DNA from: Leptospira sanjuanensis
GTDB lineage: Bacteria > Spirochaetota > Leptospiria > Leptospirales > Leptospiraceae
Assembly: GCF_022267375.1 (NCBI RefSeq)
Contig: NZ_JAIZBH010000001.1
Span: 1,284,001-1,348,000, forward strand
DNA: 64,000 nucleotides
Direction of reading: 5' to 3'
This document shows, piece after piece, positions 27,863-36,477 of the stretch. The translations under genes were made by a program, and so were the position numbers. The notes beneath the pieces are model-generated. The model searched no databases. It was not told where the DNA came from and worked only from the letters and a program-made list of their open reading frames with translations. Every line of letters begins with the position of its first letter. Positions within the stretch are counted from its first letter, which is position 1.

Positions 27863-27891
27863 AAAAGGGGACTTTTTTAGTCCCCTTTTTT
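27863..27891 (+). terminator. Intrinsic terminator after dapL
   Basis: AAAAGGGGAC pairs perfectly with GTCCCCTTTT around a 7-base TTTTTTA loop and is followed by a T-run. This is the clearest Rho-independent terminator in the window and ends the pyrB-DUF2203-dapL transcript. Confidence 0.9.
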
Positions 27892-27899
27892 ATGAGAAT

Positions 27900-27913
27900 G
27901 TGGGAACTGCTGC
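27900..27913. repeat. Dispersed palindromic motif, diverged copy
   Basis: GTGGGAACTGCTGC, a weaker member of the GTRGGAACTCCYAC family, nine bases after the dapL terminator. Confidence 0.45.
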
Positions 27914-28102
27914 AGCGGTTTTCCGGCGGGTTGTTCTAAGCAAAAAGCCGTCGTTATGGAATGCGCCTGACAACGATTCGATGAACGACTCTATGACGTT
28001 TCGTTTGGGAATAACGACGGAACGGAGACGTCTGCAAATCGATGTCGTTTTAAAAAATCCGAATAAAAACGAGCTTACACTCGGACCACGCGCGTCTCCC
28101 GA

Positions 28103-30505
28103 TCAAGGCGCGCAGTTTCCGTTGACTTCAAACGCTCCGATCGAATAACCGAAAGACCCGAGCGGAACGGGAAGAGGAGCGACGTCGTTCGTTCTCGTGT
28201 TTCCGAGCAAGTCCGATTGATACAGTTGCAGCACAGGAGGAGCGAAACCCGGATCGACTCCTCCGTAAACGGAATTGCAGGGGGAAGAGGAGCTGAGCCT
28301 AAAAACCTGAGTCGCGCTTGTGGGCGCAGCAAAGTTCGGATTGTGCGAAAAGTTCATTTGCAGATTGTTTGTCAACGGAAGAGAACAGGTGAAGAAATCG
28401 AGCATGACGCCCGGTTCCGGTCCGCAGAGTTTATACGGCGCTCCGTTCGAAGTGGCGAGTGTATTGCATCCGATGAAATTGTTACCCGAAACAGTAGACG
28501 TAGCGCTTACGTTATTCGTATCGTAGTTCAGGCAGACGCTGGTCGTTGCACCCGGATTTGCGAGAACCTGATTGTTGATCACATTGATACGCAAATTCCC
28601 CGGAGAAGACTGTTGATGAATCCCGTAGGAGCGCGTGGTTCCGTTTCCCCCGTAAATCGTATTATTGATAAAGACGAAGTTCGGAGAATTGATGGATAAT
28701 GCCTGAACCGCCGCGCTCGACCTAACCGAAACGGGAGTCGCGGATGTAATATGATGAGAATTGAATATGTTATTCACGATCCGCAACGATTGTGTCGTAT
28801 TGGTCGCTGTGTTGTTCACCATAATCCCCAGAGAAAAATCCAAACCGTCGTTGATGTTGACGTGTGAACCGCCGTTGATGTAGTTGTTGCTGATCACACC
28901 TTGAGTTCCTTCCAGAATTCTCATACCGACCGAAATCGAATTGCCGCTTCCCCCGAGAATGTAATTTCCCGCTACGACGAGATTCGGACCGACGTTGTAA
29001 AGATACATCGCCGATTTCGTAATGAATAGACCGTATGCGGAAGTCACGTCCGTTGCGCCGAGGATCAAGTTTCCCGTGATGATCAAGGAAAAACCCGCGG
29101 TATTCAAATTGCTCAGCCAGATTCCGGTCCCCCATGCGTTGAACTGGTTGGTAATGATCGTAAAACCTTGGATCATCATGTTGGAAGTCATCGTAAATGA
29201 ACCTCCCGCGATCGGAGAGCAGGTTCCGAAATCGGAACCTCCGCAACCTCCGGTTCCCACGTCGTCTCGAATGATCGTCGGATATGCGGTCGAATCTCTC
29301 GCTTGAAAGTCGTTTCTGAAACCGCCTAAAAGCTGGAGTTTATCCTTCAGGATAATTCTTTGGCCCATACCGAACATCGAATACGTTCCTTGCGAAACCA
29401 AAACGAAACAAGGGGTCGCGGTATTACACTGAGTGATCGCATATTGAATTTCGTTGCAAGCGTTCGCGATCGTGTCGCATGTTCCCGCAGCTAAACCGCC
29501 TACCTTGACGTATTTGATCTGACTCGTAACTCCGTAGCGGATCGGAGAAGTTATCTGGAAAGGACGATTGGTTCCGGATTCCGTGCAACCGGAAAGCTGA
29601 ATGCACTGGCCGAGCCCTCCCGGCCAACTCACGTTAGGCGTAATTGAAACCGTGTTCCCCGCATAACTAAGCGCAGTTATCGGATTGGCGAACGGTGCGA
29701 GATCGGAAGAGCAAGCTCCTGACAAAGGTGTCGGCGTCGGTGCGGTAAAGTTACAGCTCAGAGGAGTAACCGGTTTTGAAAACGTAAACTGGATCGTGTC
29801 GCCGACGTTAATCGCCGTTTGATTTACGGGAGAAGCGCCCGTCAAACTAAGGCAATTTACGTTGAGTGTCACAGGCGCGTTGTTGATCGTTCCGGCCGAA
29901 GGAGGAAGCGCTTCGATTACGCAGTTGTGTTGGTTCGGACTGGAAAGAACTACAACCGAATAATTTCCCGTATCGGGAACTTGCGCCGAAAAAGCATAAT
30001 TCCCGTCCGATCCGATGCTGAGAGTATCCACGTTTCCGTTTCGAATCGAAAGACTTCCCGTAGCGCCTGAAGCGATCCCGAAAACGTTCACGTTTACGTT
30101 GAAAAAACTCGTTCCGCAGTTAATCTCCACAAGATTTAAGCCGGGAGAAACGGTTCCTGTCGGATTCGTGATGACGCAGGTTTGATTGGGAGAAGTGTTC
30201 GGTTGCCTTTCGATCGAAACGGTGAAATTGGAGAATCGTTGCAGTTTTTTTGCGAACTCGAAATCTCCGTTGGACGAAATCGTAAGAGTTTCCGAATTCT
30301 GATTGGAAATTTGAAAAGAAGCTCCGCTTGCGAGTCCTTGAACTTGAACTTTCAAAGGGAGAGACGAATTGGAAATAAAGTAATTCGAAAATAAGGTCGC
30401 GTCAATGATGGATAAACCGCTTGGTTTAGGAACGCAGTTGGAAATCAAGAAAAGGCAGGAAAGAACTTGGAATCCTATTTGTGTGGATTTATAAAATTTA
30501 TGCAT
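28103..30505 (-). CDS. Large lipoprotein with a predicted right-handed beta-helix
   Basis: 800 residues. The signal peptide MHKFYKSTQIGFQVLSCLF runs into the lipobox LISNC with C24. Residues about 45-215 hold two repeats of a small sheet domain (KVQVQGLASGASFQISNQN and NVNVFGIASGATGSLSIRN). An Ig-like domain follows with GASPVNQTAINVGDTIQFTF. The C-terminal half has a long series of N/G-rich strands (NLVVAGNYILGGSGNSI, GVISNNYINGGSHVNI, LRIVNNIFNSHH) typical of parallel beta-helix (PbH1) repeats, which often bind or cut carbohydrate. A surface-exposed adhesin or glycan-acting protein is plausible; no catalytic site is visible. Confidence 0.78.
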   Translation of the reverse strand: MHKFYKSTQIGFQVLSCLFLISNCVPKPSGLSIIDATLFSNYFISNSSLPLKVQVQGLASGASFQISNQNSETLTISSNGDFEFAKKLQRFSNFTVSIERQPNTSPNQTCVITNPTGTVSPGLNLVEINCGTSFFNVNVNVFGIASGATGSLSIRNGNVDTLSIGSDGNYAFSAQVPDTGNYSVVVLSSPNQHNCVIEALPPSAGTINNAPVTLNVNCLSLTGASPVNQTAINVGDTIQFTFSKPVTPLSCNFTAPTPTPLSGACSSDLAPFANPITALSYAGNTVSITPNVSWPGGLGQCIQLSGCTESGTNRPFQITSPIRYGVTSQIKYVKVGGLAAGTCDTIANACNEIQYAITQCNTATPCFVLVSQGTYSMFGMGQRIILKDKLQLLGGFRNDFQARDSTAYPTIIRDDVGTGGCGGSDFGTCSPIAGGSFTMTSNMMIQGFTIITNQFNAWGTGIWLSNLNTAGFSLIITGNLILGATDVTSAYGLFITKSAMYLYNVGPNLVVAGNYILGGSGNSISVGMRILEGTQGVISNNYINGGSHVNINDGLDFSLGIMVNNTATNTTQSLRIVNNIFNSHHITSATPVSVRSSAAVQALSINSPNFVFINNTIYGGNGTTRSYGIHQQSSPGNLRINVINNQVLANPGATTSVCLNYDTNNVSATSTVSGNNFIGCNTLATSNGAPYKLCGPEPGVMLDFFTCSLPLTNNLQMNFSHNPNFAAPTSATQVFRLSSSSPCNSVYGGVDPGFAPPVLQLYQSDLLGNTRTNDVAPLPVPLGSFGYSIGAFEVNGNCAP

Positions 30506-30598
30506 CTTTTTATAAATATAATTATTTAAAGAGGCAACAAATTGACTGTGCGTTTTTACTCGTTTTTTTAATTTTGCGTTTGAAAGTTATAAATAGAA

Positions 30599-30634
30599 AT
30601 TCCCGATTTCTCAGATATTCGAGAAATCGGGAAT
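30599..30634 (-). terminator. Perfect 14-bp hairpin ending the minus-strand cluster
   Basis: ATTCCCGATTTCTC pairs with GAGAAATCGGGAAT around an 8-base loop. Read on the minus strand it is followed by TTTCTATTT. It lies 70 bases beyond the stop of the 30703-31977 gene, so it is probably the terminator of that transcript and separates it from the beta-helix lipoprotein gene. Confidence 0.75.
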
Positions 30635-30702
30635 GAAAGAAAGAGGGAAGGTCCGTTTCTCCTTACTCATCGAAACCGATCGCCGAAGTATCAAAACTTG
30701 TT

Positions 30703-31977
30703 CTAAAGGCGCGGAGGTTCGAGTGAAACGATTTTTTGAAAGGGGGAATTTTCTCCGATTTTGAAGGTGAAAAAATTATTTCCGTGAGTGGCGAAAAGAT
30801 AATTTCCTATTTTCTGAACGCATTTTAAGGAATTCATAGGATAGGCGTTATTCAGTCGCGATGGGTCGAATTTTTCTTCCGAATCGGAACTTGCCGCTTC
30901 TTGATTCTTTGCGTTTTCCGCTGAACTCCTGTCATTCTCGGTTTCGTTGGAGTCCTTGAGCTCTTCCTCATCCGAGCCGCTTGAATCTTCATCTTTATCG
31001 TCGCTTTCGTAATCTTCCGCTTCATCCGAGTCTGAATCTGCATTATCCTCATCGTTTCCTTCGTCATAGTAATCTCGCTCAACGTCGTATTCCGGGTCGA
31101 TCCTTTTAGGATTGCTCGGAACTTCGATGTATTCCTTTGAATTACCATCCTCAAACTGTTGAAACAACGGTGCGATTGAATGATTGGAACGATTAAAGAG
31201 TGCATACGCATAATCGAATCCGAATAACACGTTTCCATCCGAAAGAGAAAGACAAACCTTCGGAGTTCGTTCGATACGGATCGGTTCTCCTATCGGTTGA
31301 AGACTGTCGTTCAATATAAGAATAGAAGAATATTCTTTTTTTCCTTTTTTCGTCTCTCCGAATAACGCCGCACCCGAAGAGATCGTAAATACGTCGGACG
31401 GATTGAAATCCGGGAATTCCTTCCGAGAAAGGATCTCGACGTTTCCGTTTTGGACGGAAATCTCATAAAGAAACCGGTCATCGTGCAAACCGTTCGTCAT
31501 TAAAAAGTGATCGTGGAAGGGAACGAATTGTTTAGCATATCCCTTTGCGATTTTTTGTTTTACGGTCGGTTGGATTTCGTCGGGTTTGCGTAAGTCTACG
31601 ACTCCGACTCCGTCCCAGTTCATCGCAAGAAGAGCCTTATCGTTTACGATCTGCACGTCGTAAAGATCGTATCCGAGTAGAATGTATGAATCCAAACGTT
31701 TCGGATCGGAAACGTTTTCCAACGAGAATTTATGAACCGCTCTTCTGCTTTCCGTCGCATACAATACATCGTCTTGAATGGCTAGGCTGCCGATCGCGCT
31801 TTCGAAAGTAAGCGATCGAACTAGATTCGGAGCCTCTGGATTTTCGAGACTAATGATATGAATTTCTCGGGCGCTTCCGTATAATTCGCAGACGAACGCA
31901 TGATTTTTATGAATTAAAAATCGGTTCGCGCAGGATAAGTTCAGTCGATTGATTAACGTTAAATGATTCTTTGTCAT
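30703..31977 (-). CDS. Predicted beta-propeller protein with an acidic low-complexity insert
   Basis: 424 residues with no signal peptide. The first 275 residues are short beta repeats of the LVIVD/WD kind (VRSLTFESAIGSLAIQDDVL, LLGYDLYDVQIVNDKALLAM, ISVQNGNVEILSRKEF), which suggests a propeller. Residues about 285-370 are a highly acidic stretch of D, E and S (such as DSDSDEAEDYESDDKDEDSS). A last propeller-like strand (CVQKIGNYLFATHGNNFFTF) closes the chain. It starts nine bases after the frameshifted gene and is cotranscribed with it. The family and partner are unknown; a scaffold role is a guess. Confidence 0.65.
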   Translation of the reverse strand: MTKNHLTLINRLNLSCANRFLIHKNHAFVCELYGSAREIHIISLENPEAPNLVRSLTFESAIGSLAIQDDVLYATESRRAVHKFSLENVSDPKRLDSYILLGYDLYDVQIVNDKALLAMNWDGVGVVDLRKPDEIQPTVKQKIAKGYAKQFVPFHDHFLMTNGLHDDRFLYEISVQNGNVEILSRKEFPDFNPSDVFTISSGAALFGETKKGKKEYSSILILNDSLQPIGEPIRIERTPKVCLSLSDGNVLFGFDYAYALFNRSNHSIAPLFQQFEDGNSKEYIEVPSNPKRIDPEYDVERDYYDEGNDEDNADSDSDEAEDYESDDKDEDSSGSDEEELKDSNETENDRSSAENAKNQEAASSDSEEKFDPSRLNNAYPMNSLKCVQKIGNYLFATHGNNFFTFKIGENSPFQKIVSLEPPRL

Positions 31978-31986
31978 GGATCGCTC

Positions 31987-32532
31987 TCAGTGGATGGAAT
32001 TTAAGAATTCTTGATATACGGAATGATCTTTTACGGATTCAAAATCCTTTTCCGCAAGAATCTTCGCCTTATTGTAGTTTTGCGGTCCGATTCGGTTCGC
32101 CTCTTTGAGATGAAACACGCATTTTTCCGGATCTTCCAACTTGGAATACAAGCAGGCCGCGTTGAAATGGGCGAGAGAATAATACTGTTTGAAGACGGTG
32201 GAATATTGTTCGTTCAAATCCCCTCCGAGAACCTTCTCCGCGAACGTATCGGTTTCGTCTTTTTGATAATCGAAACGACTCCAATCCATCGAAAATAGAT
32301 TCTCGGCCACCTCCTTTGCTTTTTCCAAGTTTCCGGTTTGAATATGAATCACGCTCAAGTTCGTCGCCGTGAGAACGTATTCAGGTTTTTTAGAATTCAT
32401 TTTCTTTAATATACTTTCCATCAGGAGCCCGAGTTCGGAAAGTTTACCCTCTTTCTGGAAAGCCCAGTGAACGGAAAGAAAAGAATTCAGGATCGTTTCG
32501 TGTTCGAGTTCCGCGACCGATTGAACGATCAC
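31987..32532 (-). CDS. TPR-like protein, C-terminal fragment of a frameshifted gene
   Basis: The frame is open from about 32631 and reads AFFIKKYRDISANELSKSLF before the first plausible start (GTG near 32532), so it continues the preceding gene rather than starting a new one. The content is helical and TPR-like (TATNLSVIHIQTGNLEKAKE, YSLAHFNAACLYSKLEDPEK, PQNYNKAKILAEKDFESV). Joined to the 32444-35398 product by removing one base near 32629 it gives one protein of about 1136 residues. It may be made separately from the GTG, but I think it is the tail of a broken gene. Confidence 0.6.
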   Translation of the reverse strand: MIVQSVAELEHETILNSFLSVHWAFQKEGKLSELGLLMESILKKMNSKKPEYVLTATNLSVIHIQTGNLEKAKEVAENLFSMDWSRFDYQKDETDTFAEKVLGGDLNEQYSTVFKQYYSLAHFNAACLYSKLEDPEKCVFHLKEANRIGPQNYNKAKILAEKDFESVKDHSVYQEFLNSIH

Positions 32533-35398
32533 CGAAGAATTTTGAAGTTCCTTGAATTTTACAAACAGACTTTTGCTGAGTTCGTTCGCGGAAATATCGC
32601 GGTATTTCTTGATAAAGAAAGCGAGGTTCTTTTAGGTGAGGATTTTGATAGAATAATTTCAAGATCGGGAAAGAGGATTCCTGTGTTTCTTCCCAATCCA
32701 AGATCTGTAGAAGTTCTTCGGTGAAATTTGCTGCCTGATCGATCAGCCTGTGTGCGATGGAACGATTGAGCGAAGAATTTCCGGGTTTTAAAGATGCGAC
32801 CAATTCTTCGACGCTAAGAGAATCGGTTTTCGAAACGACTTCGTATTCCTCGGTTTTGGATCGAAGCCAGTCTTTATGCAAATCAATTACGATTTTGGAA
32901 TATTCCTCCTTGAGGACTTTGGAAAACGGATCGTTTTCGAAAGAATCCAGCCTTCCTGAAAATTTTCCGTCCGTAAAAAAATCCTTTTCGAAATCGATTT
33001 TGACTTTTTCGTAAAATGCGTACAGTTTTCCCGCGGAAAGTATTTCCCATCGGTGCTCGGAAGCAAGCAGGTATAAAAAGAACGCTTTTGTAAATACGAA
33101 ATCGTCCTTCCACAAAATCGGTAAAACAGATCTTAATTCTTCGATTGCGTTTGAAATTCCGTTTTTTCGCTCGATATGGGATACTTTCAAAAAATAGATT
33201 AAAGAATTTTTCGGAAATTCTTCGATCGTCTTTTGGATATGTTCGAGCGCGTTCGGTTCGCCGTTCAGATAGGATTCGATCGCTTTTGCGGCGATTCCGC
33301 ATCGCAGAGAAAACTGATGACTCGGTTCGAGCGATTCGATCGCATTCAATCTTTGAAGGAGTTCGGTCATTTCAGAAACGATTTTAAAAAACTGTTCCTT
33401 GTTTTTGCCGGCGGACTTTTTGATTCGTTCGCTATAAAAGAACGCAAAGCGTTGGAGGATCGGTCCGGCGTCTTTTAAGAGAGCCGTTAAAAGAAATTCG
33501 AAAATTCGATTTCGATCGGCTTCTTTTTCGATGTTTTCGTAATATAACGAAAAACCGGGATCGCTGTCGTAGAGTAGATTCTCCCATACGGACGCCTTCG
33601 CGAGGGAATCGATATCGGTTCGAATCGTTTCGGCAAATTGTTTCCAACGATTGGCCGGAGCTTGTTTGGACCATTTATGATAGAAATCCTCCATGTAGAA
33701 TTCGTTTCTTTGGTGGAGCTGATGAATTAAAGGATGGATGTCTTCGCAGCCGATTTTATACAAAACCGGAGCGATGTTTCGCGTAGCGTCTTCGTTGAAA
33801 CGTTCTTTGTTGTATCGTTCCAGAACTTCGATCACCGCTGGGACGGAACGTTTTGCCTTTTGTCCGAGAGAATGGAGGCGGTCTTCGAATACGAAATCCC
33901 AGGCTTCTCCAAACCAAGGGAATTCTTCGGGTAAACAACGAACGAGTTCTGTCATTAAATCCAGATACTCTTCCGGCGGATTTTTTTCGATCGGATGCCG
34001 TTCGGAAGGTTTCCAATCGTTTTCCTTTAGTTTGTATTCGATCTCGAAAGCGCGGATGCGAAATCCGGGATGGGGAGAATGTTTCATTCGATCGATCGCT
34101 TCCTGCAAATACGCCTCCGATTCTTTTTTGAATTCTTCGGGAATTTCAACGTAAGAACTGGTCATGATATATGTGAAATCCTGAATGTAAGGGAGGGCTT
34201 GCTTGTAGTTGTCTTCTAGTGGAGCGGGAGGATTGAGAAAAACCTGTTTTTGAAATCGTTTTGCGGATTCCAGATGTGATTGCGGATCTTTCCAGGCGAG
34301 TCTCCAAAAGAAGGAAGAGAACGCGGTCGGTCCGAACTTCATGGTTTTTTTCAGAACTGCTGCGAACTCCCGATTCTTCGCATTCGCTTCCAATTGTTCG
34401 ATTTCTTTTTTCTTTTCCTCATATTCGAGAAAGGAATTTTGAGAGGCTCGTTCCAGGAATTTTTTCCACTGCGGTTCGCCGTGGGTCAAACGGAGCAGAG
34501 TCTGGAATTCGTTGGAATCGGATTTGTTCAAAAAATCCAAGGAAAACAAAAATTCTTCCAGAGGGGAAGGGGGTTCTTTCGCCTCTGAGGATTTTTCATG
34601 CAAGGATTGATGAGGATTGTCCGTTAGATCCTTCAGCCCGATCGGAGAACGAACCTCCAACAGAAAACGGTCTTTTTTGTCTAAGTCGTAACAACCCTCC
34701 GCATTGATAAGAACGTAGAACGGGAAAGCCTTCGGAAATTTCGCAAAGCGTTCGTTTAATAAAAGTGTTTCTACGATTTTACGAATCATTTTAGAAAATA
34801 ATAATAACTTAATGTGAATGTGAAGCTTCTTCCCCTTTAACTTTTCGCCGAGATAGGAAACATTATATTTTCCCGATTTTAGATCATAGATGAAATCGTA
34901 GGATTCGGAAGATTCTTCCGGAGGATAGGAATCGGAGTCCCAGATTAGTTCGTGATTGAGTCCGAAGATCGGCGAGATCTCATGGGTCTTTGCATCGAAG
35001 TGAATCGAATCCGCGACCGCATTGCAGAATTCGTAATCGCTCATCTTGAATAAAATTCCGTTGAACGGTTTGAATCGATGGGATTGGAGGGCCGCTTCCG
35101 TTAAACTTTCTTCCAGAATTTCGAGAATCCGATCGACTCTGTGCTGCAAGGGTTCGTCGAAGTGAAACTGTTCGACCATTTCCTTGAAATGTCCCGACAA
35201 GGTTCCTCTTTTTTGCTCGTCGTCATCGTGAAGAAAATCCGTCGGTTCTCCTTTTCTTCCTTGGTTCGCTTTTTCTTGGAAGATCGTTTCGAGCAATTGC
35301 ATCGCTCCGTCGAAATCGAAAGTATGAATTCGTCCGTAGAATTCGGAGTCATAGTTGCGGTCCGTTTCTTTTTGAAAGTCTTTCGGTTGGAAAATCAT
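32444..35398 (-). CDS. Large helical protein of unknown function, N-terminal fragment (frameshifted)
   Basis: 984 codons, of which about 923 look genuine. It has no signal peptide or membrane helix. The N-terminal 260 residues are mixed alpha/beta (IHFDAKTHEISPIFGLNHEL, KLHIHIKLLLFSKMIRKIVE). The rest is helical, like HEAT or TPR repeats (VPAVIEVLERYNKERF, CGIAAKAIESYLNGEPNALE). The last 60 codons turn abruptly into Arg/Gly/Ser/Phe-rich noise (GDRSIGRGTRTRN), while the neighbouring frame carries on with natural sequence. This marks a one-base frameshift near 32629. I do not recognise the family. The gene heads a transcript with the propeller gene downstream. Confidence 0.65.
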   Translation of the reverse strand: MIFQPKDFQKETDRNYDSEFYGRIHTFDFDGAMQLLETIFQEKANQGRKGEPTDFLHDDDEQKRGTLSGHFKEMVEQFHFDEPLQHRVDRILEILEESLTEAALQSHRFKPFNGILFKMSDYEFCNAVADSIHFDAKTHEISPIFGLNHELIWDSDSYPPEESSESYDFIYDLKSGKYNVSYLGEKLKGKKLHIHIKLLLFSKMIRKIVETLLLNERFAKFPKAFPFYVLINAEGCYDLDKKDRFLLEVRSPIGLKDLTDNPHQSLHEKSSEAKEPPSPLEEFLFSLDFLNKSDSNEFQTLLRLTHGEPQWKKFLERASQNSFLEYEEKKKEIEQLEANAKNREFAAVLKKTMKFGPTAFSSFFWRLAWKDPQSHLESAKRFQKQVFLNPPAPLEDNYKQALPYIQDFTYIMTSSYVEIPEEFKKESEAYLQEAIDRMKHSPHPGFRIRAFEIEYKLKENDWKPSERHPIEKNPPEEYLDLMTELVRCLPEEFPWFGEAWDFVFEDRLHSLGQKAKRSVPAVIEVLERYNKERFNEDATRNIAPVLYKIGCEDIHPLIHQLHQRNEFYMEDFYHKWSKQAPANRWKQFAETIRTDIDSLAKASVWENLLYDSDPGFSLYYENIEKEADRNRIFEFLLTALLKDAGPILQRFAFFYSERIKKSAGKNKEQFFKIVSEMTELLQRLNAIESLEPSHQFSLRCGIAAKAIESYLNGEPNALEHIQKTIEEFPKNSLIYFLKVSHIERKNGISNAIEELRSVLPILWKDDFVFTKAFFLYLLASEHRWEILSAGKLYAFYEKVKIDFEKDFFTDGKFSGRLDSFENDPFSKVLKEEYSKIVIDLHKDWLRSKTEEYEVVSKTDSLSVEELVASLKPGNSSLNRSIAHRLIDQAANFTEELLQILDWEETQESSFPILKLFYQNPHLKEPRFLYQEIPRYFRERTQQKSVCKIQGTSKFFGDRSIGRGTRTRNDPEFFSFRSLGFPERG

Positions 35399-35571
35399 GA
35401 GTCACCGTGTCGGGAGAATGTGTTGGATTCAATAACGGATATCCCGCCTTCTTTCGTAGCACTTTTTGTATGTGTCGTGTGCGAAATTAAAAATCGAGAA
35501 AAACGATTTGTTATTAAAATGCCGATTGAACTTTCAGTTTACAACTCGACGTCTTTTGACGCCAAAACTGA

Positions 35572-36477
35572 TCAAGGAATGATGACTTTTTTAAATAAGT
35601 AGCTGTCCTTGAATCCGCCCGAGCCATCCGAAACCTGATACGAACTGATTCCGATACAAGCGTTCTCGTTATATGTATCCGAATTTACACTGTGAAGTTC
35701 GGTTGTATAGGTTCCCGGAGCGACCGAAACGGGGGGTTCGCCTGCGCTGAATAACTCGATATAAGAGAACGGAAATGGCCCTGTTCCTCCGGAAGGAGTG
35801 GAAGATGTCAGGTCCATATATAGATATTCCTCTGCGTTAACCGTAGTTACACTTCCTCGAAAATCGATCAGATTTCCGTTGGTCGTTACTTGAATACAAT
35901 GTTCCGCACAATTCCCGATCGTAGTCGGTGCGGAGACGGCGTTGGCGCAAGGACCGGCCGGGGGAGTAGGCGCCGTGGAAAGAATGGACTTGGATGATTT
36001 CCCGAACGAATTCGAAGCCAGCACAAAGATCCGATAGGGTTGTGTCGTTTCCGGAGATAAAAACGTAAATTCATTCGGGAACATTGGGTCGGGATTGAGG
36101 CGTTCTTGAATATAGTTTTGTACCGTAGTTCCGTCCGCACTGAGCGCAATAATGTTCGGTCTTCCTAAGTATGCTTTTAGAGTCAAAGGTCCGGATGGAA
36201 CATTTTGAAACGAAAAAGTAACAGTAACTCTTTGTCGATCGTCGCCACCCGCTCCGGTTACGTACGCAGTTTGAACAGCTAAGTCGTTTAAGATCGGCCT
36301 AAACGGAGATTCGGGCTGACTTGGATTTCCAGTATCATTTCCATTCACACCCGTTCCGATCTTGTTGGAACTACCACCGGCTAAGGAAATCAAAAGAGCG
36401 CTTAAGTCATCCGATCCGCCGGTCGGCTTGCAGAAGGAAGCTGATAGCAGAAAAATCAAGGCTGCGACTTGTTTCAT
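35572..36477 (-). CDS. Lipoprotein with fibronectin/Ig-like domains
   Basis: 301 residues from the ATG at 36477, chosen because it gives a proper signal peptide, MKQVAALIFLLSASFC with C16; the frame is open upstream to 36540. A low-complexity Ser/Gly/Asn linker (about 20-55) follows. Then a beta-sandwich domain with QRVTVTFSFQNVPSGPLTLK and PYRIFVLASNSFGKSSKS looks like a fibronectin type III or Ig fold. The C-terminal third has four cysteines and ends YLFKKVIIP. It is probably a surface or periplasmic lipoprotein; the function is unknown. There is no clear ribosome site before the chosen start. Confidence 0.75.
   Translation of the reverse strand: MKQVAALIFLLSASFCKPTGGSDDLSALLISLAGGSSNKIGTGVNGNDTGNPSQPESPFRPILNDLAVQTAYVTGAGGDDRQRVTVTFSFQNVPSGPLTLKAYLGRPNIIALSADGTTVQNYIQERLNPDPMFPNEFTFLSPETTQPYRIFVLASNSFGKSSKSILSTAPTPPAGPCANAVSAPTTIGNCAEHCIQVTTNGNLIDFRGSVTTVNAEEYLYMDLTSSTPSGGTGPFPFSYIELFSAGEPPVSVAPGTYTTELHSVNSDTYNENACIGISSYQVSDGSGGFKDSYLFKKVIIP

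Noticed and set aside
28103..36477. Prophage or genomic island
   Set aside because: Accessory lipoprotein-type genes are present but there is no integrase, structural phage gene, tRNA end or direct-repeat boundary.
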